NCBI GenBank assembly: GCA_018105865.1
Contig: CM030861.1
Coordinates: 6,935,884-6,999,883 of the forward strand
Reading direction: 5' to 3'
DNA from: Metaphire vulgaris
Taxonomy: Eukaryota; Annelida; Clitellata; Crassiclitellata; Megascolecidae
DNA: 64,000 nucleotides
Below are positions 24,777-30,460 of this stretch, piece after piece; position 1 is the stretch's first letter; every line of letters starts with the position of its first letter. A model generated the notes under the pieces. It saw only the letters and a program-made list of their open reading frames with translations. It ran no database searches and was not told where the DNA came from. The position numbers and the translations under genes were made by a program.

Positions 24777-25806
24777 ACATCTCTGTCTCTCTCTCTATCT
24801 GCCATCTCTCTCAAGCGTCCTTATCTCTGCCGTATTTATAATTACCGGTAGGATAATTTACGTTAGAGGGCCTCCTGCTATTTGTATAAATGTTTTTGTA
24901 TAAGCTGCTTACTATTATAGGCCGCATCAAAGGGCCTCTTCTTTTAAAATCATCTATAAGCCGTGTGGAAATATGGTAAATGAAATTGACTGTAATTTAA
25001 AAGGTTAAAGTAGGCCCCATACCTGAGTCCAAGCTTTGGGCTCCGACACTTATCTCCGGTCTAGGCAATCAGCGACATAGGTGGTATGGGCCATTAATCT
25101 GGGGTAGGTTGCCATTACTTACCCCAGACTCACGTTTTACCTCACAGCTTAATGCTGCTACTCATTTTTATCACCGCCCTCTAGCGAGTAAAGCTGAGTC
25201 GACCTTAGGGCTCCTGTGGGTATCGAACCCGCAACCTTCTGCTCTATCGTCCATTGTGTTGTTACCAATGCTAACTTCCTACCATGTAATTTTTAAAAAT
25301 GTCTTTAGCATCAGGTTCTTGTGTGATTTCATTCTGCTTTGTTTTATTCAGTAGTTGATTGTGTTACAATATACAATTGTGGAGAACAAAACTTAATTAA
25401 ACAGTCATAATTGTTTTATTGACTTCAATTGTATCATGTATTGTTATAATGATCACTTTCAGCCTCATCATTGTTGTCACTGCCATCATCATCATCATCA
25501 TCATCATCATTACACTGTCATCTATTTTGTCATTGTTATCACTGTTGTCATCATTATCATCATTGTATCATTGTTATTGAGCATCATTACTTATATACTT
25601 GTGTTAAATAGGATCGCGTATCCATACATCAGTGGAAGGATGAGCTGTGTGGCAGTGTGAAGAAGTCTGCACAGATTCTTGCGAACATGAACAGAAAAGT
25701 GCAGAGATACTATGGTGCTGATTTCGGTGACAACACGTTGTCCGGTTACGATAACCCGTTGCTGCCATCGTCGTTTGCTGAGCACAGCAGCAATGATGGC
25801 AGTTAG
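3907..25806 (+). CDS. GRK2: G protein-coupled receptor kinase 2/3-like gene (19 exons)
   Basis: This is a spliced gene for a GRK2/3-class kinase, which in the known family phosphorylates agonist-bound GPCRs at the plasma membrane and is recruited by G-beta-gamma and lipids through its PH domain. Coding exons are 3907-4020, 7547-7623, 7811-7884, 9211-9312, 9931-10017, 11209-11270, 12945-12996, 13231-13322, 14017-14116, 14771-14983, 15459-15553, 16333-16440, 17072-17138, 19325-19425, 20426-20588, 21562-21727, 23048-about 23204, 23823-23939 and 25612-25806. Phases agree at every junction except around exon 17. Domain order is N-helix, RGS homology (exons 2-7), kinase (exons 8-14), AGC C-tail (exons 15-16), PH (exons 16-19). 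About 710 residues are encoded, near the usual ~690. Introns 10 and 14 use GC donors. Two frame problems are seen (exon 1 and exon 17). They could be assembly errors or real lesions, and all other exons are intact. GRK2 versus GRK3 cannot be separated in an invertebrate. Confidence 0.95.
4096..4281. repeat. Duplicated (ATT)n microsatellite block
   Basis: Two ATT runs (4096-4158 and 4230-4280) are each followed by nearly the same sequence, ACAGTTTCTTCAATGTGTCT, then TTGCAAGTAAACCAG, so the array and its flank were duplicated together. Confidence 0.85.
4441..4541. repeat. 25-bp minisatellite, 4 copies
   Basis: The unit CATTTGGTAGACTGTTCCAA followed by ATCTA repeats four times with almost no divergence, in GRK2 intron 1. 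Confidence 0.9.
5545..5725 (-). repeat. SINE body (same family as 20120-20365), minus orientation
   Basis: The reverse complement carries the GAGATCAGCGCCGCCCT and GGCTCGGGAAGGACT blocks seen at 20320-20360. The tRNA-like head is missing or degraded. Confidence 0.7.
6339..6800 (-). mobile_element. LINE reverse transcriptase relic
   Basis: Minus-strand frame includes [27 protein letters not shown] and AVPQGSVLG, reverse-transcriptase blocks of CR1/L2-like LINEs. The catalytic YADD region is scrambled by small deletions (LYPTTHR) and upstream SAYRK is in another frame. A TATG-type microsatellite abuts at 6254-6332. It is a dead fragment in GRK2 intron 1. Confidence 0.82.
6893..7392. mobile_element. 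TA-flanked MITE (CCGTATTATCTC termini)
   Basis: Termini CCGTATTATCTC and GAGATAATACGG are inverted and flanked by TA on both sides (6891-6892, 7393-7394), as expected of Tc1/mariner-type insertion. About 500 bp with no ORF. Confidence 0.72.
7547..7623 (+). CDS. GRK2: GRK2 exon 2 (start of RGS-homology domain)
   Basis: Acceptor TTCAAG precedes 7547 and a GTATGT donor follows 7623. The encoded residues include [12 protein letters not shown], matching the conserved TFEKIF.QKLG segment that opens the RGS-homology domain. Phase 2 in and phase 1 out fit the neighbouring exons. Confidence 0.92.
7811..7884 (+). CDS. GRK2: GRK2 exon 3 (RGS-homology domain)
   Basis: Acceptor TTTTAG ends at 7810 and donor GTAGCT starts at 7885. 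It encodes [17 protein letters not shown] followed by FFDE. YLLF.DFC is a GRK2/3 RGS-homology hallmark. Confidence 0.92.
7973..8129. repeat. Foldback element, 31-bp arms
   Basis: Arms 7973-8003 and 8099-8129 are inverted copies (AACTATGAGATACATCGTAA then CACTGAAACCA) differing at two positions. They enclose a ~95-bp loop in GRK2 intron 3. Confidence 0.85.
8772..8861. repeat. 23-bp minisatellite, about 4 copies
   Basis: The unit CTGGAAAATTTGAGATTTTC plus CCT/TCT repeats in tandem, in GRK2 intron 3. Confidence 0.9.
9211..9312 (+). CDS. GRK2: GRK2 exon 4 (RGS-homology domain)
   Basis: Acceptor TTATAG ends at 9210 and donor GTACGA starts at 9313. The exon has exactly 34 codons, starting [13 protein letters not shown] and ending [12 protein letters not shown], collinear with the family (IKKYEKLETEEER ... 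YIMKELL). Confidence 0.93.
9931..10017 (+). CDS. GRK2: GRK2 exon 5 (RGS-homology domain)
   Basis: Acceptor TTTTAG ends at 9930. The exon has 29 codons, [20 protein letters not shown] to LLPQNVFE, with donor GTTACT, a weak match to consensus. It is the least conserved RGS exon, supported by phase and position. A 73-bp piggyBac-type MITE begins 22 bp past its end. Confidence 0.85.
10040..10112. mobile_element. Tiny piggyBac-type MITE
   Basis: TTAA at 10036-10039 and 10113-10116 flank inverted termini CCCCTTAACTGGG and CCCAGTTAAGGGG. The whole element is 73 bp and starts 22 bp after GRK2 exon 5. Confidence 0.78.
10138..10290 (+). repeat. Dispersed repeat, copy 1 of inverted intronic pair
   Basis: About 150 bp from AATCTGAAACTGTTCTGCAA to GGGATGCGTTATCTTT recurs reverse-complemented at 14179-14330 with roughly 90 percent identity by eye. 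Confidence 0.88.
11209..11270 (+). CDS. GRK2: GRK2 exon 6 (RGS-homology domain)
   Basis: Acceptor CTTTAG precedes and donor GTACTG follows. It encodes [20 protein letters not shown] plus a split serine codon, matching PYIEEICQNL.G..F.KF.ES of the family. Confidence 0.92.
11512..12710 (-). mobile_element. LINE (CR1/L2-like) 3' part, GC-rich and decayed
   Basis: Minus-strand frames carry, in order, [37 protein letters not shown] (12600-12420), [10 protein letters not shown].....TELLW (12240-12150), GVLIDS and LSAVTR (12090-12020), and a C-terminal [12 protein letters not shown] near 11560, in several frames with stops. The 3' end runs into an ATT tail at 11511-11525. The block is clearly more GC-rich than the intron around it. 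Confidence 0.85.
12730..12800. repeat. (GAT/GAC)n microsatellite
   Basis: ATG/ACG trinucleotide run directly beside the LINE at 11512-12710. Confidence 0.85.
12945..12996 (+). CDS. GRK2: GRK2 exon 7 (end of RGS domain)
   Basis: Acceptor TTGCAG precedes and donor GTTTGG follows. It encodes [17 protein letters not shown], matching [17 protein letters not shown] just before the kinase domain. Phase 2 in, phase 0 out. Confidence 0.92.
13231..13322 (+). CDS. GRK2: GRK2 exon 8 (kinase glycine loop)
   Basis: Acceptor TATTTAG precedes and donor GTGAGC follows. It encodes [29 protein letters not shown] split across positions 13231-13322. GRGGFGEV is the ATP-binding glycine-rich loop. Essentially invariant with vertebrate GRK2. 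Confidence 0.96.
14017..14116 (+). CDS. GRK2: GRK2 exon 9 (kinase N-lobe, catalytic lysine)
   Basis: Acceptor CTGTAG precedes and donor GTAAGG follows. It encodes [20 protein letters not shown] and then [13 protein letters not shown]. The lysine of YAMKC is the ATP-anchoring lysine and the Glu of LNER sits in the alpha-C helix. Confidence 0.95.
14179..14330 (-). repeat. Dispersed repeat, copy 2 of inverted intronic pair
   Basis: Reverse complement of the block at 10138-10290. It lies in GRK2 intron 9, so the pair brackets exons 6-9. Confidence 0.88.
14771..14983 (+). CDS. GRK2: GRK2 exon 10 (kinase hinge to catalytic loop)
   Basis: Acceptor CACTAG precedes. The exon has 71 codons, including [11 protein letters not shown], the hinge segment [19 protein letters not shown], and the catalytic-loop start YRDLK. 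The donor is GCAAGT, a GC-AG intron with otherwise perfect consensus. Phase 0 matches exon 11, which starts PANILLDE. Confidence 0.95.
15459..15553 (+). CDS. GRK2: GRK2 exon 11 (catalytic and activation loop)
   Basis: Acceptor ATGTAG precedes and donor GTATGT follows. It encodes [20 protein letters not shown] then [15 protein letters not shown] is the GRK form of the DFG metal-binding motif. Confidence 0.95.
15860..16260 (+). mobile_element. LINE reverse transcriptase C-terminal relic
   Basis: Plus-strand frames give NLSFKEHI, then [21 protein letters not shown] and [19 protein letters not shown], the conserved C-terminal blocks of CR1-like LINEs (LDYCN, LHWLP...RI.FK). Broken by shifts and stops; ends about 70 bp before GRK2 exon 12. 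Confidence 0.8.
16333..16440 (+). CDS. GRK2: GRK2 exon 12 (APE motif, kinase C-lobe)
   Basis: Acceptor TTGCAG precedes and donor GTACGG follows. It encodes [20 protein letters not shown] then [16 protein letters not shown], with the APE motif and the DW.SLG C-lobe motif. Confidence 0.95.
16812..17005. repeat. (TCTG/TCTC)n simple repeat
   Basis: A pyrimidine-rich TCTG/TCTC tract. Open frames through it are low-complexity artefacts. Confidence 0.9.
17072..17138 (+). CDS. GRK2: GRK2 exon 13 (kinase C-lobe)
   Basis: Acceptor TGTTAG precedes and donor GTCAGC follows. It encodes [20 protein letters not shown] then TM, nearly invariant in GRK2/3. A (TCTG/TCTC)n simple repeat lies just upstream at 16812-17005. 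Confidence 0.95.
17419..18030. mobile_element. TA-flanked MITE (CCGTATATA termini)
   Basis: Termini CCGTATATATTCGTGATAAA and its inverted partner ending TATCTCGAGTATATACGG are flanked by TA (17417-17418, 18031-18032). Internal sub-repeats of CTCGACTTATACTCG occur near both ends. About 612 bp, no ORF. Confidence 0.75.
19325..19425 (+). CDS. GRK2: GRK2 exon 14 (end of kinase C-lobe)
   Basis: Acceptor TTTTAG precedes. It encodes [20 protein letters not shown] then [14 protein letters not shown], the RLGC.GRG end of the kinase fold. The donor is GCAAGT directly after CGAGG. Phase 2 out matches exon 15 only if this GC donor is used. Confidence 0.93.
19597..19690 (+). repeat. LINE 3'-tail repeat family
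   Basis: GTAGGTAGGTAAATAAGTAA followed by TATATGGTGCTTTTGAAAG and TAGCTGCTTACTCTTAGGCA. Related copies are near 30068-30150, 36985-37095 (reverse) and 43845-43930. Confidence 0.65.
19790..19985 (+). mobile_element. LINE C-terminal coding relic
   Basis: Plus-strand frames give [11 protein letters not shown], then [12 protein letters not shown] and [18 protein letters not shown] with stop at 19980-19982, the C-terminal RVV..WNSL....V....FK..L block of LINE reverse transcriptases. One frame change. Confidence 0.72.
20120..20365 (+). repeat. tRNA-derived SINE, fullest copy
   Basis: The head has GACGATATAGCAGGAGGTCG and B-box CGGGTTCGAGACC, followed by a body with CACTAGAGGGCGATGG and the GAGATCAGCGCCGCCCT / GGCTCGGGAAGGACT end. 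Other copies are at 5545-5725, 25010-25262, 29865-30040 and 42895-43135. Confidence 0.75.
20426..20588 (+). CDS. GRK2: GRK2 exon 15 (AGC-kinase C-tail)
   Basis: Acceptor GTACAG precedes and donor GTGAGT follows. It encodes [20 protein letters not shown], then the C-tail [20 protein letters not shown] and [10 protein letters not shown], nearly identical to vertebrate GRK2. Confidence 0.96.
20775..21285 (-). mobile_element. LINE 3'-end relic (minus), copy A
   Basis: The minus strand encodes [20 protein letters not shown] near 20860-20790, the C-terminal DRE.WR...........GH block of a LINE ORF. A second copy at 22413-22735 shares most of the sequence. Confidence 0.72.
21562..21727 (+). CDS. GRK2: GRK2 exon 16 (C-tail to PH linker)
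   Basis: Acceptor TTTCAG precedes and donor GTATGT follows. It encodes [20 protein letters not shown] then [20 protein letters not shown] and a basic linker. [18 protein letters not shown] is a family signature. Confidence 0.95.
22413..22735 (-). mobile_element. LINE 3'-end relic (minus), copy B
   Basis: The minus strand encodes [19 protein letters not shown], with the same downstream sequence as copy A in the preceding intron. Confidence 0.72.
23048..23204 (+). CDS. GRK2: GRK2 exon 17 (PH domain start), reading frame uncertain
   Basis: Acceptor TTTTAG precedes. The frame carried in from exon 16 reads [20 protein letters not shown] and [11 protein letters not shown], the first PH strands. 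Family members continue with EWR. Here a stretch resembling the preceding CTCTATCCAAATC repeats imperfectly, and the expected continuation [11 protein letters not shown] appears in a different frame (23172-23204), ending at a GTCTGT donor in phase with exon 18. The uninterrupted frame would instead end at 23208 before GTAATG, giving an unrelated stretch. Duplication, sequencing error or a real lesion are all possible. Confidence 0.8.
23823..23939 (+). CDS. GRK2: GRK2 exon 18 (PH domain)
   Basis: Acceptor TTTTAG precedes and donor GTAAGT follows. The exon has 39 codons, [20 protein letters not shown] then [19 protein letters not shown], aligning with the central strands of the GRK2 PH domain (LLTMEEIQSV ... 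KCLLLKI). Confidence 0.88.
24364..24507. repeat. (GAGA/GGGA)n purine tract
   Basis: Nearly pure purine strand of about 140 bases, mirror-like, and able in principle to form triplex DNA. Frames through it are not genes. Confidence 0.9.
24709..24773. repeat. (CT)n microsatellite
   Basis: About 32 uninterrupted CT units, complementary in base class to the purine tract 200 bp upstream. Confidence 0.95.
25010..25262 (-). repeat. tRNA-derived SINE, minus orientation
   Basis: The reverse complement has CAATGGACGATAGAGCAGAA, B-box CGGGTTCGATACC and the CTAGAGGGCGGTGAT body seen at 20120-20365. Confidence 0.75.
25612..25806 (+). CDS. GRK2: GRK2 exon 19 (PH C-terminal helix, stop)
   Basis: Acceptor AAATAG precedes. 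It encodes [20 protein letters not shown], the PH C-terminal helix region where the family binds G-beta-gamma, then a divergent polar tail ending SSNDGS and TAG at 25804. The 3' UTR begins at 25807; its end is not determined. Confidence 0.9.
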   Translation, partial: DRVSIHQWKDELCGSVKKSAQILANMNRKVQRYYGADFGDNTLSGYDNPLLPSSFAEHSSNDGS

Positions 25807-28058
25807 TACAATTATCATCACACCGATATTGCAGGCACATTTGGTGACATTCAAACACCTCATTCAGTCTGTATAAATGCATCTGTGTGTGCGTGCGCAT
25901 GCATGGGGTGTGTGTGTGTGTGTGTGTGTGCTTGTGCGTGTGTTCGTTTATAAGTCTTGAAATCCTCTGCTGTTCCTGCTTGAATGTGTATCGTTCTTGA
26001 CGTATATTCTGGAAATATTTCGATGTCGGTAGCTAACGACTGTGTCAAGTGCTGTTTTTGCATTTTTTGTGTGTAAAAATTCAAATATTCTCAAAAAGCA
26101 ACAATTATATTTAGTTTGGGTGAATTCGTAAAGACAGATAATAACTTTTTAGTTGATAAACTTTGTTGAAAGCAGTGCAATAGATATGACTTGTGTTTTG
26201 TTTGCCGTAGTCATACATGGTTTTGCTTATAAAGATTTTAAGCATATTCACAATGATTATGTTTTTCATTACTTTTCTATTGTATATTTCATGATCTCTT
26301 AGTTTGCTGTGGCTGTGACTACTTTTAGGGGACATAAGCACTTCAACAAAGAAATCTAAAATTGTGTGTGTGTGTGTGTATATATATATAATATTGTGTA
26401 TTTTGTGATTTTTTATCCATACAAATGCTCAATGTTAGTATAAAAAGATAAAAAATAAAATACATGCTTTAGAATGTGGTGCTAAACTAAAGAAGAATTT
26501 TGGAAATCAGCTGATGTGAAAAAACACCAATTAAAGAAAAATCTGTAGTTATTTTGTCTTTTGGTAAAATCATGTTATTCGATTAGTGCATTGCACTTAC
26601 AGTGCAACCTTATTATAATCAATAGACAAAATTTTCTAAAGATTCATAACAAAATATAGATATGAACCAATAATACTAAACACACAGAAGAAAGAATATG
26701 GGGAGGCTTTACATGATATATGTTTTATTTGTTTTCTATGTAGTGCTTTCAATTTTTTATAGAGTAGAACTTTGTTATAATGTACTTGGTGGGTCTGTAA
26801 TATATCTAGTACATTATATCCATGGTACATTATTTGCAGTACCATCCAATGCGGAAGCACATAACAAGGGACCATGCATTGTGGTACTTTATAACCGAGT
26901 GTACGTTATAACCGAGTCTGTTATAACGAAGTTCTGCTGTAAATGGTTTGTAAGAGATTTATTTGTGATTATAGTAATCTGCAAGTCAATAGTTTTGTTT
27001 GGTTTATGACAGATTTAGAATTAACATTTTTGGCATTCTTGATTACAAAGTTCGTTTGGAAACATTACATCTAATGAGTTTAACAGCTAGACTTTTGTTG
27101 CCTCTTTATCGATAGTTTTTCAACTGCAGGTTTTTAGAGCAATCGGTACATCCTTTGTTAAAATTCTTATTAATGTTGTTAACCTAGGCAGTGTTTGAAA
27201 TTTTGGATTTACCTATGACTCTCATGTGAAATGTCTTGGCATAACCATTCTCATTGCAAGATTTAACTGCATTATGCTGTAGGTCACCATTATTCTCGTT
27301 TGTCTAAAAATGTATCTGCTGAGAAAAGTGATAGTAATCATAGAATTCATTTTACCAGAGCAGACGTGACTTGGACTGGTTCTGTTTGGTTAATTTACAT
27401 TGAAATGAACAATTTGGGAATCACTTGTGTAGAATATGAATGAAATGCTGTGTAGTGTAAAGGCAATCGTGTTTCACTAAAGCTAAAAGCGCCATGTTTG
27501 TACAAATTCAATGCCGCATTATGTTTATTGTTGTTTTGTTCCTGCGTAGCAGCGAGAGTGGGCCCACTATTCGGGCCAACACTGATACTGAGATTTGTGC
27601 AGGATCAATAAGAGCATTTTAATGGGGACGGTCTTTGCTGTAAAGTTGTCTTGCTGTCTTTGCAAATTGCTCCAAAGCTCTACCAATGGTTCATGTGCTA
27701 GTGCTAATGTTTATTTCTTCTTCATGAAAGTGTTCTGGTTTATGCTTCCTAATTCTGAAATGATTAAGCACTTAGTCTACTCAGTTGTGTGATATTTTTG
27801 CTTGATATAGGATTATAGGGTAATTGGAATGTCGTTAAACCTGAAATTGAAGTGTTACTTTGAAAATGACAAAGTTATTGTGGTGTTTGAACAGAGATCG
27901 ACACCCACGTGACTTTATTTTGAAATTATAGAAAAATCAAGCTGTTTTGATTTTCTTCTGTTGTGTCGCTTGCTGTTCGCTGCCGTCATTTTTGCAGATT
28001 TCTGCTAAAACATTTTAAAACACGTCACAGCAAACCGGATTTACACTGCTGATTTACT
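25807..28058. other. GRK2 3' UTR and intergenic sequence
   Basis: 25906-25940 and 26363-26390 are TG and TGTA microsatellites. An AATAAA-type signal at about 26452-26457 is one candidate poly(A) site, but the region is AT-rich and several are possible. A pogo-like MITE lies at 26762-26939. No other coding exon was recognised. Confidence 0.5.
26762..26939. mobile_element. pogo/Tc1-like MITE
   Basis: Inverted termini GAGTAGAACTTTGTTATAAT and GTTATAACGAAGTTCTGCTG are flanked by TA (26760-26761, 26940-26941). The GAACT.CGTTATAA terminus is typical of pogo/Tigger-type elements. 178 bp. Confidence 0.78.
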
Positions 28059-28775
28059 GACTTGGGTTAGTGGGCATCAAGATGGCTTTAAATGAATGTG
28101 GGACACTTTTGAATATGCTTGGTCTTTAAAATACTGCAGCATTTGAGTTCTGTAGGCATAAGTTGTTTTCATTGAACATGCTTCTCATGTTTTAGTGGCA
28201 ACCAGGTTTCATGCAGTGCAGAGGCGGATCTAGGAGGGGTACACATGTCCCCGGGCGCCAAGGTGAGGGGGCGCCAAAATCGGATATTTGGGTAAGTGAA
28301 ATGCACAATAAAGAAGAAACATGTGTGACGACCTTTTTTTGCTTGTCAGCGCTATATGAAAAGGGGCGCCGTAAGAGCTGAGGGCGCCGAAAACGATGTG
28401 ACATTTTTTTGCTTGTCATTTATGTTAGGGGCGCCAACGTACACTTTGTCCCCGGACGCCAAGTACCCTAGATCCACCTCTGATGCAGTGAGTCTCGTGC
28501 AGCAATGAAAAATGTTATGAATTAACGAGGAGTGTAAAGCGGATTTGCTGGTATTTACAGACTACTCTTTTGTAGTGCTGAACAGACCGTGACTCAATGC
28601 AGGCACAATTAGGTTTTTGACTTTCCAGTTTGATGGTTTACTGAATTGGGGTTAGTGTGCATCAAAATGGCTTTAAATGAACGTGGGGCACTTGAATAAG
28701 CATGGTCTATAAAATACTGCAGCATTTGAGTTCTGTAGGTATAAGTTGTTTTTCATTCAATATATTTTTCATGTT
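28059..28775. repeat. Direct ~140-bp duplication separated by a hAT MITE
   Basis: 28059-28198 and 28630-28770 share a block from GGGTTAGTG.GCATCAA through TACTGCAGCATTTGAGTTCT to TCATGTTTT. The hAT MITE at 28219-28482 lies between the two copies. Confidence 0.85.
28219..28482. mobile_element. hAT-type MITE with 8-bp TSD
   Basis: Inverted termini CAGAGGCGGATCTAGG and CCTAGATCCACCTCTG are flanked by the perfect 8-bp duplication ATGCAGTG (28211-28218, 28483-28490). The interior repeats GGGGCGCC several times. 264 bp, non-coding. Confidence 0.9.
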
Positions 28776-29425
28776 TTTGAAAAGGCATTTAATTTTACAG
28801 CATACTGTAAATATAGATACCGGTATTTATTTAACATAATAACTAGTTAGTTTTATATGTGCAATTTAAAACAAACTTTTCGAGTATATGGTAATATATA
28901 ATGAAGAGTTTGTGTTGGAAAAAGACAATTTATGTGTGCTTTTGGCGTTTGCAAGCACTAAGGATTTATAATTACATTAAGTTAGTTGTGTGGATATGTG
29001 TATCTAATAGCTGTAATATACAAGGTAGTTTTTCTTGCACCTTGAACTGCAGTTTGAGTAACCATGCTGTACATTGTACAATAACTGCTTTCTTCCCGTA
29101 TTACATATGGACAATACAACCTATGATAAGTGTACTGTGTGTTGTTTCACAAAGCTTTCAGATTCAAATGGGCTTGGGCATATTTCAGTGGCACTGTGTT
29201 TTGCTTAAATTTACACATTCAAGCAACCACTAAGTAGCACATTTGACACAACACAAGTCTCCGGTTGGATTTATGTGTTTTAATTGGGTGCGTTTTGATA
29301 GCTACGGTTGCTTTTTGTCGATTTCTTTTAGACTATTTTACGGAAAGCTAACAAGTTGCACTATACTGTAATTTTATTTTGTTAGCAACAGGATTGTTCA
29401 GATTCTATACAACTGCAATTGCTAG

Positions 29426-29684
29426 CAGTGGTGTAGCGTGGGGTCCAGAGGGTGGGCGCAAAAATTTCAAAAATAAAAGTAAAAATAAAGTAATAATAAA
29501 TTTTAAAGTACCCTCCATGCCATCAACAAACAAACATAGAAATGAGTTACTTTGGTACTATATCTCAGTGCATGAGGAACTTTGTTTTTGCTTATTGGGA
29601 CATTTTTCACCCAGTCGAGGCAAGACAAGGTGGGGCACGCTGCCTACTTTGCCTTGGATGCTGGTAACTCACGCTATGCCACTG
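29426..29684. mobile_element. hAT-type MITE with 8-bp TSD
   Basis: Termini CAGTGGTGTAGCGTG and CACGCTATGCCACTG are flanked by ATTGCTAG on both sides (29418-29425, 29685-29692). 259 bp. Not the same family as 28219-28482. Confidence 0.9.
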
Positions 29685-29864
29685 ATTGCTAGTATTCAAT
29701 ATTTTTCAGCTGTTTTACTAATAAAAATTTATAAATTACCTCAACAACTACGGTAATTGGGTATAAAGAACTTAGTATATACTGTGTTTTATGTGTTCAA
29801 GTACAATAAAAAAGGATCCCATACTTGATTTCTGGTTTCTGAGGGAACCAGCAACACTGTCTTG

Positions 29865-30040
29865 CACCATTAATCTAGACTACAGCAACCATAGTTTTGT
29901 CAGTTGTATGCCTAGACCCATGTTTACCTTCGCAGCTTAACGCTGCTAAGGTAATTTATCCATGTCCAAGTGATGAACTGCTTGGTTGGCCACCCGCACA
30001 ACTCGACCCGATCTCGTAATGGTCACCCATCCTAGTACAA
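29865..30040 (-). repeat. Degraded tRNA-derived SINE, minus orientation
   Basis: The blocks CACCATTAATCTAGACTACA and CGCAGCTTAACGCTGCT match the minus-strand copies at 25010-25262 and 42895-43135; the head is divergent. Confidence 0.6.
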
Positions 30041-30067
30041 GCCAAGCTCAGTGTGCTTAACTAAAAT

Positions 30068-30460
30068 ATAAGTAAAATCTTGTGGATTTCTATAGAGCCT
30101 TGGAAAGCAGCACAACAGTAGCTGCTTATTCTTAGGCGCTCAGCCTCTCTTAAAATAGCTATGGGGAAGGTGTGGGATCAGCCAGGCAATAGTCACTATC
30201 CGAAGGGCAGTGAGGCTAGGTTGTTACAGCTATGGCGGAAATGGTTTAAGAAACAGGAAGGATTTAAGCTTAGACCTGAAGACTTGAGGAGATTGTGCAG
30301 GAATTATAGGAAACGGGGACTCAGATTTTATTGTTTGAAAGTGTCCAAGTGTGCGAAGGGAAGCTGGGATCGAGTTCCAAAGTTCAGGTGCAGCGTATGA
30401 GAAGGCACGGTTGCAAATTTTCTGGGATGACTGATGGGAACCGTCATGCAGTACCAAGTA
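30068..30460 (-). mobile_element. LINE C-terminal relic and tail (minus)
   Basis: The minus strand from 30457 encodes NRAFSYAAPELWNSIPASLR, then TLGHFQTIKSE and, in another stretch, VFRSKLKSFLFLKPF, the RAFS.AAP.LWNSLP end of CR1-like LINE ORFs. It runs into the shared AGCAGCTACTGTTGTGCT tail and TTTAC-type repeats at 30068-30130. Confidence 0.82.

Larger units (their letters stand above)
24175..24976. mobile_element. TA-flanked element (CCATATTTTCAC termini) with internal GA and CT arrays
   Basis: Termini CCATATTTTCACGCC and GTGTGGAAATATGG are flanked by TA (24173-24174, 24977-24978). ATAGGC/GGCCGCA sub-blocks recur near both ends. Interior purine tract 24364-24507 and CT array 24709-24773. 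Confidence 0.68.
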
